Source of the DNA: a virus
Reading direction: 5' to 3' (one strand)
IMG/VR virus record: IMGVR_UViG_3300033992_000391
Coordinates: 1 to 44,947 of that record
DNA: 44,947 bases
The translations under genes and the position numbers were made by a program. Shown in pieces: positions 29,135 to 38,083 of this stretch (its first letter is position 1; each line of letters starts with the position of its first letter). The notes beneath the pieces are model-generated. The model was given only the letters and a program-made list of their open reading frames with translations. It searched no databases and had not been told where the DNA came from.

Positions 29135-31372
29135 TTAAGCACCACGGGCGCGAGCAGCTTCTTCGGCGGCCTTCTTGGCGGCCTTTTCCTTGCTCTCGAT
29201 ATGCTCCTTCTTCATCTGCTGGAGAATCTTGACGTATCTAGGGTTATTGGCCTTTTCGGCGGCCTTGATTTCGGAATCGATATATGCCGCATCAAGAAGT
29301 GCGTTGGGCTTTTCTGGCTTATCCAATTTAGATGTTTGGATTCCGAAAGCCTTATAGTAACCCTTTTCAGCCCTATCGAGCATATCAAGGGAATCACCAC
29401 TGGATCCATTGATATCCTCACGCTTCAAGAACGCCTTAGAGGTTTCCATATCCAGGCGAACTCCGTTGGCGGCAAGCGTGGATCGGAACTTGGAGTCGAT
29501 GAACTTGGCGAGTGTTCGTGTCTGCGCCAGCATCTTATCCTTATCCTTAAACACATTCGGGCTGTTGATTTGAGTAATCAACTTCTGGACGTATTCTCGG
29601 TCAGCGTCAGAGAAGTTGCCGCCGGAGACGATGGCTCGACGGAAGGCAGCGACACCAAACTGGCCCAGAGCCTCGCCTTCTGTGAAGGTGTCATCCTTGG
29701 TTGTGGTAAGAATGAAGCGGTCAAGGTAGTTCTTAATTGCGTTTTCGTCAGTGGAATTGACGACTTCAAGCAGTTTGGATAGGAACACACGGCCTTCAGC
29801 GTAACCTTCGACTACTGTCTGGACGTTCTGACGGACAGCGTCAGGGATGGGAGCAGCAGTAGGATAGTCCAGCATCCTGAACTGATACTGGTTACCACCT
29901 TCTGTCGTAAAGCCGACCTGATACCAAGTCGGGTAATCACTCATAATCTTTTCGTGACGCTTAAACGCAGCATCCTGCATCTCGGCAGCCTTAGTTCCGC
30001 CGGTGCGACCCTGAATGATGCCAGCATTGTTAATCTTTGTCTCAACCTTCTCGCTGAATGTCTTGAACTTGCCTGGGGTAGCAGGCGTACCTGGTGCGCC
30101 GAACTCGACGTTAGTCTTGAGTTCCTCGGTGGCGGCAGTGACCTTACCTTGAGCAGCCTTCTCAGCTGCACGGGCCTCATCAGCGGCTGTCTGGAATGAT
30201 TTCAGGCGAGAATCGAGAGTGGCGACGTTAGCGGTATGACGATCTGCCATACGTGCGTATCGATTCTTGGACATCTCCTCGAAAGCCTTGATGTCATCGG
30301 AAGACGCTTTCTGGGACGTAAGTTGAGCGAGAGTAATTTGATAGTTTGCGCTAAACATTGCAGTCTCCTTCTGCCAGTCATTATCCAACTGAATACGGGC
30401 AGCCTGCAACTTGGGAATCTCAGTGATGTATGCCTTGCTTGTATCCTCTGTGGTGAGGTTGGTCGGCATCGCAGCAGTCGCAGCAGCCGGAATAGGGGCG
30501 GGAGTAGCACCCTTGGCCGTAATCGGCGCTCTAGTTGTCTCTACGGCAGGGGTTGCGGGAGCAGTGCTTAGAGTCGTGGCAAGTTTTACGCCAGACTGGT
30601 AACGCTCAGGAGTAAATCCAGAGGGCGTAGCATTCAGGCCAGAACCAAGGGGTTCGCTGGGGGTAATCTGGGGAGATGTACCGGCAAGAAGGGACGAACC
30701 TGGAGCAATGGTAGGCGAGGCAGTCGTGGTAGCGCCACCACCAGTAGCACCCGTAAAGGATGGCATACTGAAGGCAGGAGGCTGATATGTGGACATATCC
30801 TGTCCAGATCCATAAGCACCAAGGGTAGCACTGATACCGGCGCGAGAGAACTTCTCGGCGGCTTCAGCGTTCATCTTGTTGATTTCAGCCTGCAACTTCT
30901 GTTGCTCAAGGGATGCTTGTACTTTGGCTGCTTGGTCAGCCTCAAACTTCTTGTCGGCCTCAAATGCAGTTGCAAACCTCGTCAGGGCGTCGCCACTCAA
31001 CTTACTTCCGTCACCGCCGGTCTGGTTGTAGAAGGAGATAGCATCTGCTGCCTTGGCTGGGTCGAACTTGTCTTTGTTCTCTTCCGGCACGTAGACATTG
31101 CCACTCTCGTCTTTCTTAAGCCATCCACTAGCAAGAAAGTTATTAACTCCCTGAACACGGGGGTCACGCTTGAGATAAGAGCCAAGGAAAGCCTGGGTCT
31201 TGGCTTCCTCCTTCTTAATCTTCTCTCGCTCCTCCATCCCTTGGGCGATGCCTTGACCAAGGTTGGCGATGCCCTGACCGATAGACGCACCAGCACGGCC
31301 AAAGCCCTCGACGAAGCCTGGGGCGATTTGCTGAACCTGTTCAGACTGGTACTTGGCGAAGGGAGAAGCCAT
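29135..31372 (-). CDS. Internal virion protein (745 aa)
   Basis: ATG at 31372-31370 with a TAATG overlap with the upstream stop. N-terminal Gly/Gln-rich amphipathic part (FVEGFGRAGASIGQGIANLGQGIAQGMEEREKIKKEE), helical to about 185, a low-complexity Ala/Thr/Pro region (about 195-325), coiled coil (about 350-415) and a helical C-terminus ending KKAAEEAARARGA. Position between the 357- and 2,458-residue proteins matches the set of internal core proteins of T7-like podophages (gp14-gp15-gp16), although sequence similarity is not visible by eye. Confidence 0.8.
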   Translation of the reverse strand: MASPFAKYQSEQVQQIAPGFVEGFGRAGASIGQGIANLGQGIAQGMEEREKIKKEEAKTQAFLGSYLKRDPRVQGVNNFLASGWLKKDESGNVYVPEENKDKFDPAKAADAISFYNQTGGDGSKLSGDALTRFATAFEADKKFEADQAAKVQASLEQQKLQAEINKMNAEAAEKFSRAGISATLGAYGSGQDMSTYQPPAFSMPSFTGATGGGATTTASPTIAPGSSLLAGTSPQITPSEPLGSGLNATPSGFTPERYQSGVKLATTLSTAPATPAVETTRAPITAKGATPAPIPAAATAAMPTNLTTEDTSKAYITEIPKLQAARIQLDNDWQKETAMFSANYQITLAQLTSQKASSDDIKAFEEMSKNRYARMADRHTANVATLDSRLKSFQTAADEARAAEKAAQGKVTAATEELKTNVEFGAPGTPATPGKFKTFSEKVETKINNAGIIQGRTGGTKAAEMQDAAFKRHEKIMSDYPTWYQVGFTTEGGNQYQFRMLDYPTAAPIPDAVRQNVQTVVEGYAEGRVFLSKLLEVVNSTDENAIKNYLDRFILTTTKDDTFTEGEALGQFGVAAFRRAIVSGGNFSDADREYVQKLITQINSPNVFKDKDKMLAQTRTLAKFIDSKFRSTLAANGVRLDMETSKAFLKREDINGSSGDSLDMLDRAEKGYYKAFGIQTSKLDKPEKPNALLDAAYIDSEIKAAEKANNPRYVKILQQMKKEHIESKEKAAKKAAEEAARARGA

Positions 31373-32445
31373 TAGACGTTAAGGAGTTTGAAGCGGGGTT
31401 TGACGACAGTGTCCATCGCCTTCTTGACGAAGAACTTAAGCACAGGCTTGTCAGAGATGAACTTAGCGAAGCGTTCACCTTCTTCCATATATAGGTCACG
31501 AAGCCACTTGGGTGCTTCTTCGTGAAGCCAGGAACGGAACAGAAGGAACTCAGCGGTATCGTCTCCGTAGACTTCACGGGCGACCCAGCATCCAAACAGA
31601 ACGCCAGCCTTGATAGCCGCACCAGCCATTGTGCCAGCTGCACTGAGCGCCCCGCCAGCGATACCGGCAGAACGCTGGGCATTGGCAGACTGGATCGCAG
31701 TCTCCATCTGGATTCGGTTGGCGCGGATGTTGGCGAGGTACTGGGATTCCGGCTGGAGGAAGGGAGACGATCCGACATCGGCGTACATCCCGGTAGCACC
31801 ACCGGCGAGGCCAGTGAGACTGTACTGCTGGGAGGCGGCAAAGGCGGGGTTAAGGAAGCCCTGGAGACCAATCTGTTGCTGGCCTGCACCCATCTGGTAA
31901 GCCTGTTGAGCAACGCCCTGACGCTGGGCTAGACGACGCTGACCCATATTGTAGGTGTTAAGGATTTCCAGGTCAGCACCCTGACGGCTGAAGTTAACGC
32001 CACGGGCAGCTCCAGCGGCACGGGCAGCCTGTTGAGCCTGGGTGGTTTCCTGAGCCGTAAGGCTAGTGCCAGCCTGGAGGTCGGTTAGAGCCTGCTGGCC
32101 GAAGGTGGAGTAGATACCACGGGTAGTGGGGTCAAGAGAGCCAATGGCGGCCTGGGTGGACTGAGCGCCCATTCCAGCCAGCATCGACATCTGGTCGGTA
32201 GCGTAACGCTTCTGGAGAGCCTGAGCAGGCTCGTACAGATCGCCATACAGACCCATCAGCCCTTGGGAGGTGGCCTTGAGGCCAGCCATCCGGGTGTTGA
32301 TGAGCATAGGAGCAAGACGCTCCTCAAGCACAGCCTGCTCTGGAAGCAGGGTGGACTGAACCTTGAGGGCGTTACGCCCTTCGGTCAGATACTGGTTATA
32401 ATCTGCCTGAGGATTCGGCTCAGGTGTTCTTGCTCTTCCGCCCAT
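31372..32445 (-). CDS. Internal virion protein with CWVAREVYG domain (357 aa)
   Basis: Gln/Ala/Gly-rich helical first 260 residues (TAQETTQAQQAARAAGAARGVNFSRQGADLE), a hydrophobic Ala/Gly stretch (GIAGGALSAAGTMAGAAIKAGVLFG, about 267-291), then a conserved C-terminal module CWVAREVYGDDTAEFLLFRSWL...GERFAKFI...KPVLKFFVKKAMD. From memory, this CWVAREVYG module is a recurring C-terminus of podophage ejection proteins. TAATG overlap with the downstream gene. Confidence 0.85.
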   Translation of the reverse strand: MGGRARTPEPNPQADYNQYLTEGRNALKVQSTLLPEQAVLEERLAPMLINTRMAGLKATSQGLMGLYGDLYEPAQALQKRYATDQMSMLAGMGAQSTQAAIGSLDPTTRGIYSTFGQQALTDLQAGTSLTAQETTQAQQAARAAGAARGVNFSRQGADLEILNTYNMGQRRLAQRQGVAQQAYQMGAGQQQIGLQGFLNPAFAASQQYSLTGLAGGATGMYADVGSSPFLQPESQYLANIRANRIQMETAIQSANAQRSAGIAGGALSAAGTMAGAAIKAGVLFGCWVAREVYGDDTAEFLLFRSWLHEEAPKWLRDLYMEEGERFAKFISDKPVLKFFVKKAMDTVVKPRFKLLNV

Positions 32446-32864
32446 TAGATTGTGTGGATTAGGTTAATATATTTGTTAGAGATTTCGACTACCTTGTCGA
32501 ACTGAACTGCCCATTTCTTCTGGTTTTCCCAGTTAGGGTAGCGTTGCCGGAACTTCCAAATCAGGCTGATACGGCCTGCGGCGTTCACGGCGCACCAGTC
32601 CATAATGCAAATGTCCTTACCAGGCTCATCGACGGGCTGGACTTTAAAGTCAGGGTTCAGGGCATCTTCATCCCCGGTGTAAGGCTCTCCAATGGGGTAG
32701 GCGACACCCACCCCAGCGATCCGGCCTTCGTCAAAGGCTACGAACAGGTAGTCGTGCAGGAACGCCCAGCGAAGGTAGTTCTTGGTGTCGTTTATACCGA
32801 ACGCCTCCCTGCGACCCTTGTAGCGGTTCGCATCGACGAAGGAGGTTAGTTCGGTCAGGAGCAT
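32445..32864 (-). CDS. GNAT-like protein, T7 gp13-sized (139 aa)
   Basis: ATG at 32864-32862, overlapping the fibre gene stop. Pattern of an acetyltransferase-like fold: beta strand YLFVAFDEGRIAGVGVAYP (residues 38-57), then ICIMDWCAVNAAGRISLIWKF and a C-terminal helix NWENQKKWAVQFDKVVEI. No clear acetyl-CoA Q/RxxGxG/A loop is seen, so catalysis is doubtful. A small GNAT-like protein just before the core proteins is also found in T7 (gp13), which supports a structural or assembly role. Confidence 0.72.
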   Translation of the reverse strand: MLLTELTSFVDANRYKGRREAFGINDTKNYLRWAFLHDYLFVAFDEGRIAGVGVAYPIGEPYTGDEDALNPDFKVQPVDEPGKDICIMDWCAVNAAGRISLIWKFRQRYPNWENQKKWAVQFDKVVEISNKYINLIHTI

Positions 32865-34096
32865 TAGGAGACTCGGTAGCGGATGATGACGATGCCGTCA
32901 GCACCAAGGGTGGCTCCGTGATAGCCTTGCCGTGTGCCGCCACCGCCACCGCCAGAATTGGCGACAGGGGCTACACCAGCACCACCAGAGCCATAATTTC
33001 CGGGCGTATTAGCACCAATGCTTGTAGCCCTGCCACCACCACTGCCCCCGCCTCCATAGACCTGAAGCGTTCCACTGATAGATGATCCGTAGCCTTCGCC
33101 ACCAATGCCGCCTGCATCAGTCCACCGAAGGACTTGTCCAGTTCGTGCGCCGCCACCAGCACCAGCACCAGTAGAACCGCCTGATGCTCCGGCGATGCCT
33201 GATCCAGATGTGCCTCCAGTGTAGCCGCTGCCGGGTTGACCGCCATTGGCAGTGAACGAACTAAAGTAGGACGCACCACCAGTTCCGCTAGAGCCAGAAC
33301 CAACGACTACGCTAATAGGGGCAGTACCCTTAGCAATACTAATGAAACCAGTTACAACATCGCCAGCACCGCCACCGCCACCGCAAGGATTAAAACTTGA
33401 GCCAGCACCGCCAGCGCCAACGACCAGAACCTCAACCTTGCCCTCTTTGGTCAGCGAAGGAGTGAAAGTACCAGAGACAGTGAAGGTATGGATCTTGTAC
33501 CCATCAATGGTGGTAATCACTCCCCCGCTAGCGTCAAAAGGGCTACCACCCACCGCTTTCCATTCAGTACCCGAATATACTTCGGCCTGATCTAGTGTGG
33601 AGTTGTAACGGATTTGACCAGCAACCGGGGTTGCGGGGCGCTGACCAGTAGTTCCAACAGGGATTTTAACGGCAGAGGTTACATTGAAAGCAGCCAAGCC
33701 GTTGACATTAAGGCCAGCGTCAAGGGTGGTATTGCCCGTGACAGTCAGGCCACCCGTGATGACTTCGTTGCCAGTCACATCGAGGTTGCCGGAGACTTCG
33801 ACGTTCTGACCGGCAGCACCAGCCAGAATGAGGTCGGAGCCAGCAACGCCAGTGACGGAAGTGGCGACTACGGGGACACCACCACCAAGCAACTCGGTGA
33901 CAGTAGCCTTGCGGATTGCCGAAGCGGAGGCATCGTGGACAATGAGAGTATCAGACGAAGCCACCCCTCCGGCGATGGCAGTTTGGTCGGTGACAGCACC
34001 TGGGAGCAGGATAGCGCCGTTGGTCTGGTTGTTCAGACGAGCTGCCGTGACCTGTTGCCCATCTACGTAGGTTTCTGGGGATTGGATTTGGGCCAT
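32864..34096 (-). CDS. Tail fibre / receptor-binding protein with glycine-rich tip (410 aa)
   Basis: Residues 1-100 contain the virion-attachment type start (SPETYVDGQQVTAARLNNQTNGAILLPGAV); residues 85-190 are beta-helical (GNLDVTGNEVITGGLTVTGNTTLDAGLNVNG); the C-terminal 200 residues start HTFTVSGTFT and consist of Gly-rich runs (GAGGAGSSFNPCGGGGGAGD, GGTSGSGIAGASGGSTGAGAGGG). This is the phage glycine-rich adhesin domain, which forms polyglycine II-like bundles presenting loops for receptor binding. ATG at 34096-34094. Confidence 0.88.
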   Translation of the reverse strand: MAQIQSPETYVDGQQVTAARLNNQTNGAILLPGAVTDQTAIAGGVASSDTLIVHDASASAIRKATVTELLGGGVPVVATSVTGVAGSDLILAGAAGQNVEVSGNLDVTGNEVITGGLTVTGNTTLDAGLNVNGLAAFNVTSAVKIPVGTTGQRPATPVAGQIRYNSTLDQAEVYSGTEWKAVGGSPFDASGGVITTIDGYKIHTFTVSGTFTPSLTKEGKVEVLVVGAGGAGSSFNPCGGGGGAGDVVTGFISIAKGTAPISVVVGSGSSGTGGASYFSSFTANGGQPGSGYTGGTSGSGIAGASGGSTGAGAGGGARTGQVLRWTDAGGIGGEGYGSSISGTLQVYGGGGSGGGRATSIGANTPGNYGSGGAGVAPVANSGGGGGGTRQGYHGATLGADGIVIIRYRVS

Positions 34097-35701
34097 TTAT
34101 TTCTTGGTTTGAGTCATTTGTCCAGGGACGATGGCTTCTACAGTCACCGACCTGAAGGACGGACGAAGGTTTTTGGATTCCAGTTTAATCTGGGCGTAAT
34201 AGCCAGACTTGCGAACCGGGAAGCGAAGTGTCACGTCCTCAGTCGCTGGAGATCCATACGAGTTCAGAAGGGTATTGGTATCAGGGTTAACTGTGATAGC
34301 CGTGACATCCATTGCTCCACCGGCAGGCAGCTCGGCATCGACTTGGACGCTGGAGAATCGCTTCTCACGATTGGTCTGGAAGGAGTAAGCCCGTGTAATG
34401 AGTTCAGCGTCGATTTCTACAGGCTGAAAGGCGAGGGCGCTAAGTGTGGCCGGGATATAGAACGGAAGTTCAGGCGAGCCGATGGAGTTGTCGTATTCAT
34501 CCCAGTTCAACTCCTCAAGGAGATACAGACCCTGAGTGCGATCTACCATAAACATACGGCGGCGGTTACCCTTCTTGGCGACAACGAAGTCCTCAATCGC
34601 TTGGCTGGGATTATAGGTGTCTACGGACTCCCAGGCTTTATTAAGGAAGTTGTAGACCAATACGGCGTTATTGACAGTGCTATTGTCCAGCGGGACTGCC
34701 AGGTAGTATCGGTTCTCCCAGTAGGTCGCAATCGCCTTATCTACGGCATTGAAATTGATACGGGCGATTACATCAGAAACCGGGGCGGAAAGCGGTTCGG
34801 CGATTGTCAGAAGTCGCATCCCTTCAGGGGTATTGCCAGCCCCATTGCCAGCACCGGCAGGATTGAGGATATACACGCCATTGTCCGACAGGAACAGGAT
34901 GCCACCGCCAGCCTGGACGATAGACCCCTTGGCGATACAGCCGATATCTGAGGCCAGTGACTTGATATAGGAATCAGCCTCTTGCGCCGGATCGCCTACG
35001 GCGTTAGCACCAACGCCAGCGGCGGCGTAGAAGATGCTGTTACGCATAAAGATGACGAACTCATTAAGAGTCCAAGGGGTGACGGCTACGAGAGTATCGG
35101 AGCTGCCGTCATTGATGGTGAATACATCTAGCGCAGACCAGTGATTATCTTGAAGGTAATGGCTGACCTGAATCGTATTGCTGTCAATCTGGACGATATG
35201 CCGATTGCCGTAGTAGATAGCGTGACGGCTGTTCGGGTAGTTGTGATGTACTCCTACGCCCGGAACTACAATCGTGGTAGTCCCATCCCAGCGAAGAACG
35301 GACTTATTGAAGCCACGAAGGATATAGACATAACCGATACCCTGCGCCTGATAGAGTTCAACCTCATCCCCGTTGGCGATTGTCTGGCCTGCCGGGAAGT
35401 TGATTTTGGCAGACAGGGCTTCCGTGTCAGGGGTGTACTTGTAAATGCCGTCTGACACCGCCAGGATGATAAGTTCCTGACCGGCAGCTGTGGTATACGA
35501 GCAAGCCCCGTAGATGGCTTGGCCGACGAGGGAGCCTTGGGTCAGTCGTTCAGCACCCTTGCGGACAGTGGCGACCCCACGATCCATACGGATGTTCTGA
35601 GCCTTGGAGACATAGTTCTTACCCAGATTGACCGGGTTGTCCCTGGAGTTCAAGCCGATGAACCCCTCGTCACCATCGACTGCGTACTCCCGTGTTGGCA
35701 T
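34097..35701 (-). CDS. Tail nozzle / beta-propeller-like tail protein (534 aa)
   Basis: ATG at 35701-35699. Beta-strand repeats throughout (YVYILRGFNKSVLRWDGTTTIVV, HIVQIDSNTIQVSHYLQDNHWSALDVFTI, FLSDNGVYILN, NRYYLAVPLDNSTVNNAVLVYNFLNKAWESVD), as in the propeller-like nozzle proteins of podophages (T7 gp12 type). The N-terminus (FIGLNSRDNPVNLGKNYVSKAQNIRMDRGV) is a common start in this class. Position two genes from the fibre supports a central tail role. Confidence 0.82.
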   Translation of the reverse strand: MPTREYAVDGDEGFIGLNSRDNPVNLGKNYVSKAQNIRMDRGVATVRKGAERLTQGSLVGQAIYGACSYTTAAGQELIILAVSDGIYKYTPDTEALSAKINFPAGQTIANGDEVELYQAQGIGYVYILRGFNKSVLRWDGTTTIVVPGVGVHHNYPNSRHAIYYGNRHIVQIDSNTIQVSHYLQDNHWSALDVFTINDGSSDTLVAVTPWTLNEFVIFMRNSIFYAAAGVGANAVGDPAQEADSYIKSLASDIGCIAKGSIVQAGGGILFLSDNGVYILNPAGAGNGAGNTPEGMRLLTIAEPLSAPVSDVIARINFNAVDKAIATYWENRYYLAVPLDNSTVNNAVLVYNFLNKAWESVDTYNPSQAIEDFVVAKKGNRRRMFMVDRTQGLYLLEELNWDEYDNSIGSPELPFYIPATLSALAFQPVEIDAELITRAYSFQTNREKRFSSVQVDAELPAGGAMDVTAITVNPDTNTLLNSYGSPATEDVTLRFPVRKSGYYAQIKLESKNLRPSFRSVTVEAIVPGQMTQTKK

Positions 35702-35808
35702 TACTTACCTGTGATGGAGTGCCAGACGGCGAGCAGTTTCTCGGAGTAGCGAGCGCCGACATAGAGGCCGCCAAGGAACGAGATGGAGAGCAGGAGGATC
35801 GTGAGCAT
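35701..35808 (-). CDS. 35-aa membrane peptide in the tail cluster
   Basis: ATG at 35808-35806, TAA at 35703-35701 in a TAATG overlap with the tail nozzle gene. MLTILLLSISFLGGLYVGAR then YSEKLLAVWHSITGK: one N-terminal membrane helix and a short soluble tail. It fills the 108-base gap between two tail genes exactly, which strongly supports it. Unknown role; might be a small lysis or ejection membrane peptide. Confidence 0.75.
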   Translation of the reverse strand: MLTILLLSISFLGGLYVGARYSEKLLAVWHSITGK

Positions 35809-35809
35809 A

Positions 35810-35998
35810 TTATTTGGTCGGTAGGGAGATTTTGAGACGGGCGAGTTCGGCCTTCAGTTCAGCCTCGGTGGGCTTGTTGATCAGGGTTAGTTTTCCCCAG
35901 TACTTGCCGCCAGTAGGGAACTCACGATAGCCAAGGCAGGATTTGTCCTTAACAAAGGCGTTCCAGCCAGTAGCGATGTTGATAGGTTCGGTAGCCAT
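35810..35998 (-). CDS. Unknown small tail-region protein (62 aa)
   Basis: ATG at 35998-35996. Compact, basic C-terminus (TEAELKAELARLKISLPTK), N-terminal beta part with GYREFPTGGKYWGKLTLI. Possibly a small structural or chaperone protein for the neighbouring tail genes. Unknown. Confidence 0.75.
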   Translation of the reverse strand: MATEPINIATGWNAFVKDKSCLGYREFPTGGKYWGKLTLINKPTEAELKAELARLKISLPTK

Positions 35999-36003
35999 AA
36001 AGT

Positions 36004-37014
36004 TTAGACAAAGTAGTAGCCTCCTGTGCCATCCCAGTAGTAGTCGTAAGTTCCATCGTTATAGATGTATGTGCCGTTGGTGTAATATTTACACACACCA
36101 GTAACGCTATAACCACCGCTACCATCCCAGAAATAGTCATTACCACATTGTTTAGCATCGTAATAAGTGGAACTTCCGCTTGGAACTTCGGTGCTGGTGC
36201 TAAATGTGTTATCTGGTATAAAGGTAATGAATACTCCGTTGTTATGATAGTTACCTTTAGTAACAGGATAATTATAACCTCCAGAACCATTCCAAGTGTA
36301 ACCAATTGTTCGTCCTGTTCCATATAGACCTCCTCCGCTGGGGACTTCGGTTTGTTCTGCTACATCAAGACCAGTCAGACCTGTGTCTGTTCCTGCGGGA
36401 AACAAACTGCCCACATTGGCTGTATAGTAACCACCAATCCCATCAGACTCGTATTGAACCGCTGTTCCATTGTCGTAATAAATGCCACTTGAACTTGGAA
36501 CCGCTGTTTGATTATTGAAAGTTGCGATGACACTATTGTACGGAAGATATACTGTCATTGAAGATGTAGTCCAACTACCACTACCATCGTGAACACGGGT
36601 AGAATAGTTGTCACCAATAGTGTAATAAGTTCCACTTCCTGCGTTTGGAAGTTCTACTGTTGAGTAACCCGTTGAGGCTGAAAGGTCTGTGTCAAAAATA
36701 ACTCCATTAGACTTATAACCTACATTAAATGCCGTAGCGTAGTCCGTATAAGTCCCGCAACTGCCGTCGTTCTTAATCTGGAACTGAGCGTTCTCATTAG
36801 GAACATCTGTACTGGATGTGCCGCCAAAAAGCGTAATGGAGAAGAAGTCTCCCCCGTTAGCAATAGAGTACTCAATCAAGGCTGTATTGCTATTGAACGA
36901 CCCCGCCGACGGACACCCGCCACCGCCACTAGGGAACGACACGATAGTCCCGAACCCGGTACGGCTAGTGCCGGACGAGATGCCGAACCCGATCCGATGT
37001 AGGTCAACCCCCAT
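36004..37014 (-). CDS. Repeat-rich beta protein, probable tailspike or adhesin (336 aa)
   Basis: ATG at 37014-37012 with a TAATG overlap with the upstream gene. Dominated by Gly, Ser, Thr, Tyr and Asn with recurring units of the type YYxNGT...DGxGGYY (for example IGYTWNGSGGYNYPV, YFWDGSGGYSVTG, YYWDGTGGYYFV), about eight units of 35-45 residues, typical of a beta-strand repeat fibre. Its DNA is visibly richer in A and T than neighbouring genes, suggesting recent acquisition. It probably contacts the receptor or decorates the tail. Confidence 0.78.
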   Translation of the reverse strand: MGVDLHRIGFGISSGTSRTGFGTIVSFPSGGGGCPSAGSFNSNTALIEYSIANGGDFFSITLFGGTSSTDVPNENAQFQIKNDGSCGTYTDYATAFNVGYKSNGVIFDTDLSASTGYSTVELPNAGSGTYYTIGDNYSTRVHDGSGSWTTSSMTVYLPYNSVIATFNNQTAVPSSSGIYYDNGTAVQYESDGIGGYYTANVGSLFPAGTDTGLTGLDVAEQTEVPSGGGLYGTGRTIGYTWNGSGGYNYPVTKGNYHNNGVFITFIPDNTFSTSTEVPSGSSTYYDAKQCGNDYFWDGSGGYSVTGVCKYYTNGTYIYNDGTYDYYWDGTGGYYFV

Positions 37015-37313
37015 TAGGCCACAGCGTAAGCGATGTGGACAGGGGTAGAGGCAGTGTCAGAAACACAACGAACAATGCCGTTGTAGTTATCAAGGGAGAT
37101 GCTTTCGCCAGCCTTGACCTTCAGGCCGTCAGATCCAGACGCATTGAAGAACACAGTCACCAAGGCCGTAGCGTGTTGGTTCTGGATGATGACGCTGATG
37201 CGGCGCTCCGGGGTAACGGCAACGGCGAGGGCGGTACTGGCAGAAGTACCAATGGTCTCAGTGGCGTGGGTGAACGCCCGGATGAACGGGGAGGAGATGG
37301 AGATGTTCGACAT
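37014..37313 (-). CDS. Small beta-sandwich virion protein (99 aa)
   Basis: ATG at 37313-37311 (preceded by ACCTTT). Alternating beta pattern RRISVIIQNQHATALVTVFFNASGSDGLKVKAGESISLDNYNGIVRCV. From memory, proteins of this kind are found as small structural proteins next to podophage tail adaptors. Likely a head or tail decoration protein; exact role unknown. Confidence 0.75.
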   Translation of the reverse strand: MSNISISSPFIRAFTHATETIGTSASTALAVAVTPERRISVIIQNQHATALVTVFFNASGSDGLKVKAGESISLDNYNGIVRCVSDTASTPVHIAYAVA

Positions 37314-37318
37314 AAAGG

Positions 37319-38083
37319 TTAGTAGGTTCGGTTCATATTGATGCGATTGACCTGTTTCTGCTGGCGCAGGATGATGTCAATGGCTTCGACAAGGGTGTTC
37401 TGGGCTTCGGCTTCAGCGACCTGGGCGGCTTCCAGCTGCAGCTCGGACTTGAGCCAGTCTGAAAAAGCGCCACGGGCAGCATAAGAAGCGAACAGATAGG
37501 GAATCTGTACGATCTGCCACTTCGCAGGGTGAGTCGAAGGAGATTGACCAGCCGTCGTAGCCTCCAGGCAATTGTAGAAGTTGCCATAGTGGGGCTTACC
37601 GGCTACAGGGGTATAAGTGCCAGTGTTGCTTCCGCTGTCGAAATAGACCTGAGCGCCAACAGAATAGGCAATGGCGGGAGCATACAGATCGCCAACGAGT
37701 TCAGGACGCTTGATGCGATAGTCGGCATAAACAGTGCCTGGGTCGCTGGGGAGAACGAGTTTCTGGACAGTCCCGTTGTCATAGAGACGGAAGGACAGTT
37801 CAGAAGCCCGTGTGCTGACAAGGGGGTCTTTGTCGTAGCACGTAAGAATCTCCCCGGCATCGGCAGGGATAGCAGCAGTAACAAGTCCGTTGCCATCGTT
37901 GGTCACGACGAGTTGGACTACACGGATAAGGTCAGGCCAGTCTTGGGACTCCCAGGCGTGGCGGACACGCTCATTGATGAAGTCACGGAACTGGGCGAAT
38001 GTCTCCTCGGAGACGATGTGCCTATCCTGCCCGGAGTACTGAAGGGCGTTGAACAGGATCGGGGAAAAGTGGGTGGTTCTCAT
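37319..38083 (-). CDS. Tail adaptor protein, T7 gp11-like position (254 aa)
   Basis: ATG at 38083-38081. Helical N-terminus (FAQFRDFINERVRHAWESQDWPDLIRVVQL), beta-rich middle (VTAAIPADAGEILTCYDKDPL, TVYADYRIKRPELVGDLY), an inserted Gly/Ser-rich loop region, and a C-terminal helix EAAQVAEAEAQNTLVEAIDIILRQQKQVNRI with the final MNRTY. This layout and the place just after the capsid gene match head-to-tail adaptors. Confidence 0.8.
   Translation of the reverse strand: MRTTHFSPILFNALQYSGQDRHIVSEETFAQFRDFINERVRHAWESQDWPDLIRVVQLVVTNDGNGLVTAAIPADAGEILTCYDKDPLVSTRASELSFRLYDNGTVQKLVLPSDPGTVYADYRIKRPELVGDLYAPAIAYSVGAQVYFDSGSNTGTYTPVAGKPHYGNFYNCLEATTAGQSPSTHPAKWQIVQIPYLFASYAARGAFSDWLKSELQLEAAQVAEAEAQNTLVEAIDIILRQQKQVNRINMNRTY

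Noticed and set aside
33614-34951. Long plus-strand open frames opposite structural genes (also 40870-42222, 24230-24982, 38654-39478)
   Set aside because: They are antisense to well-supported late genes, have odd composition and no leader signals; they reflect codon bias of the real genes.
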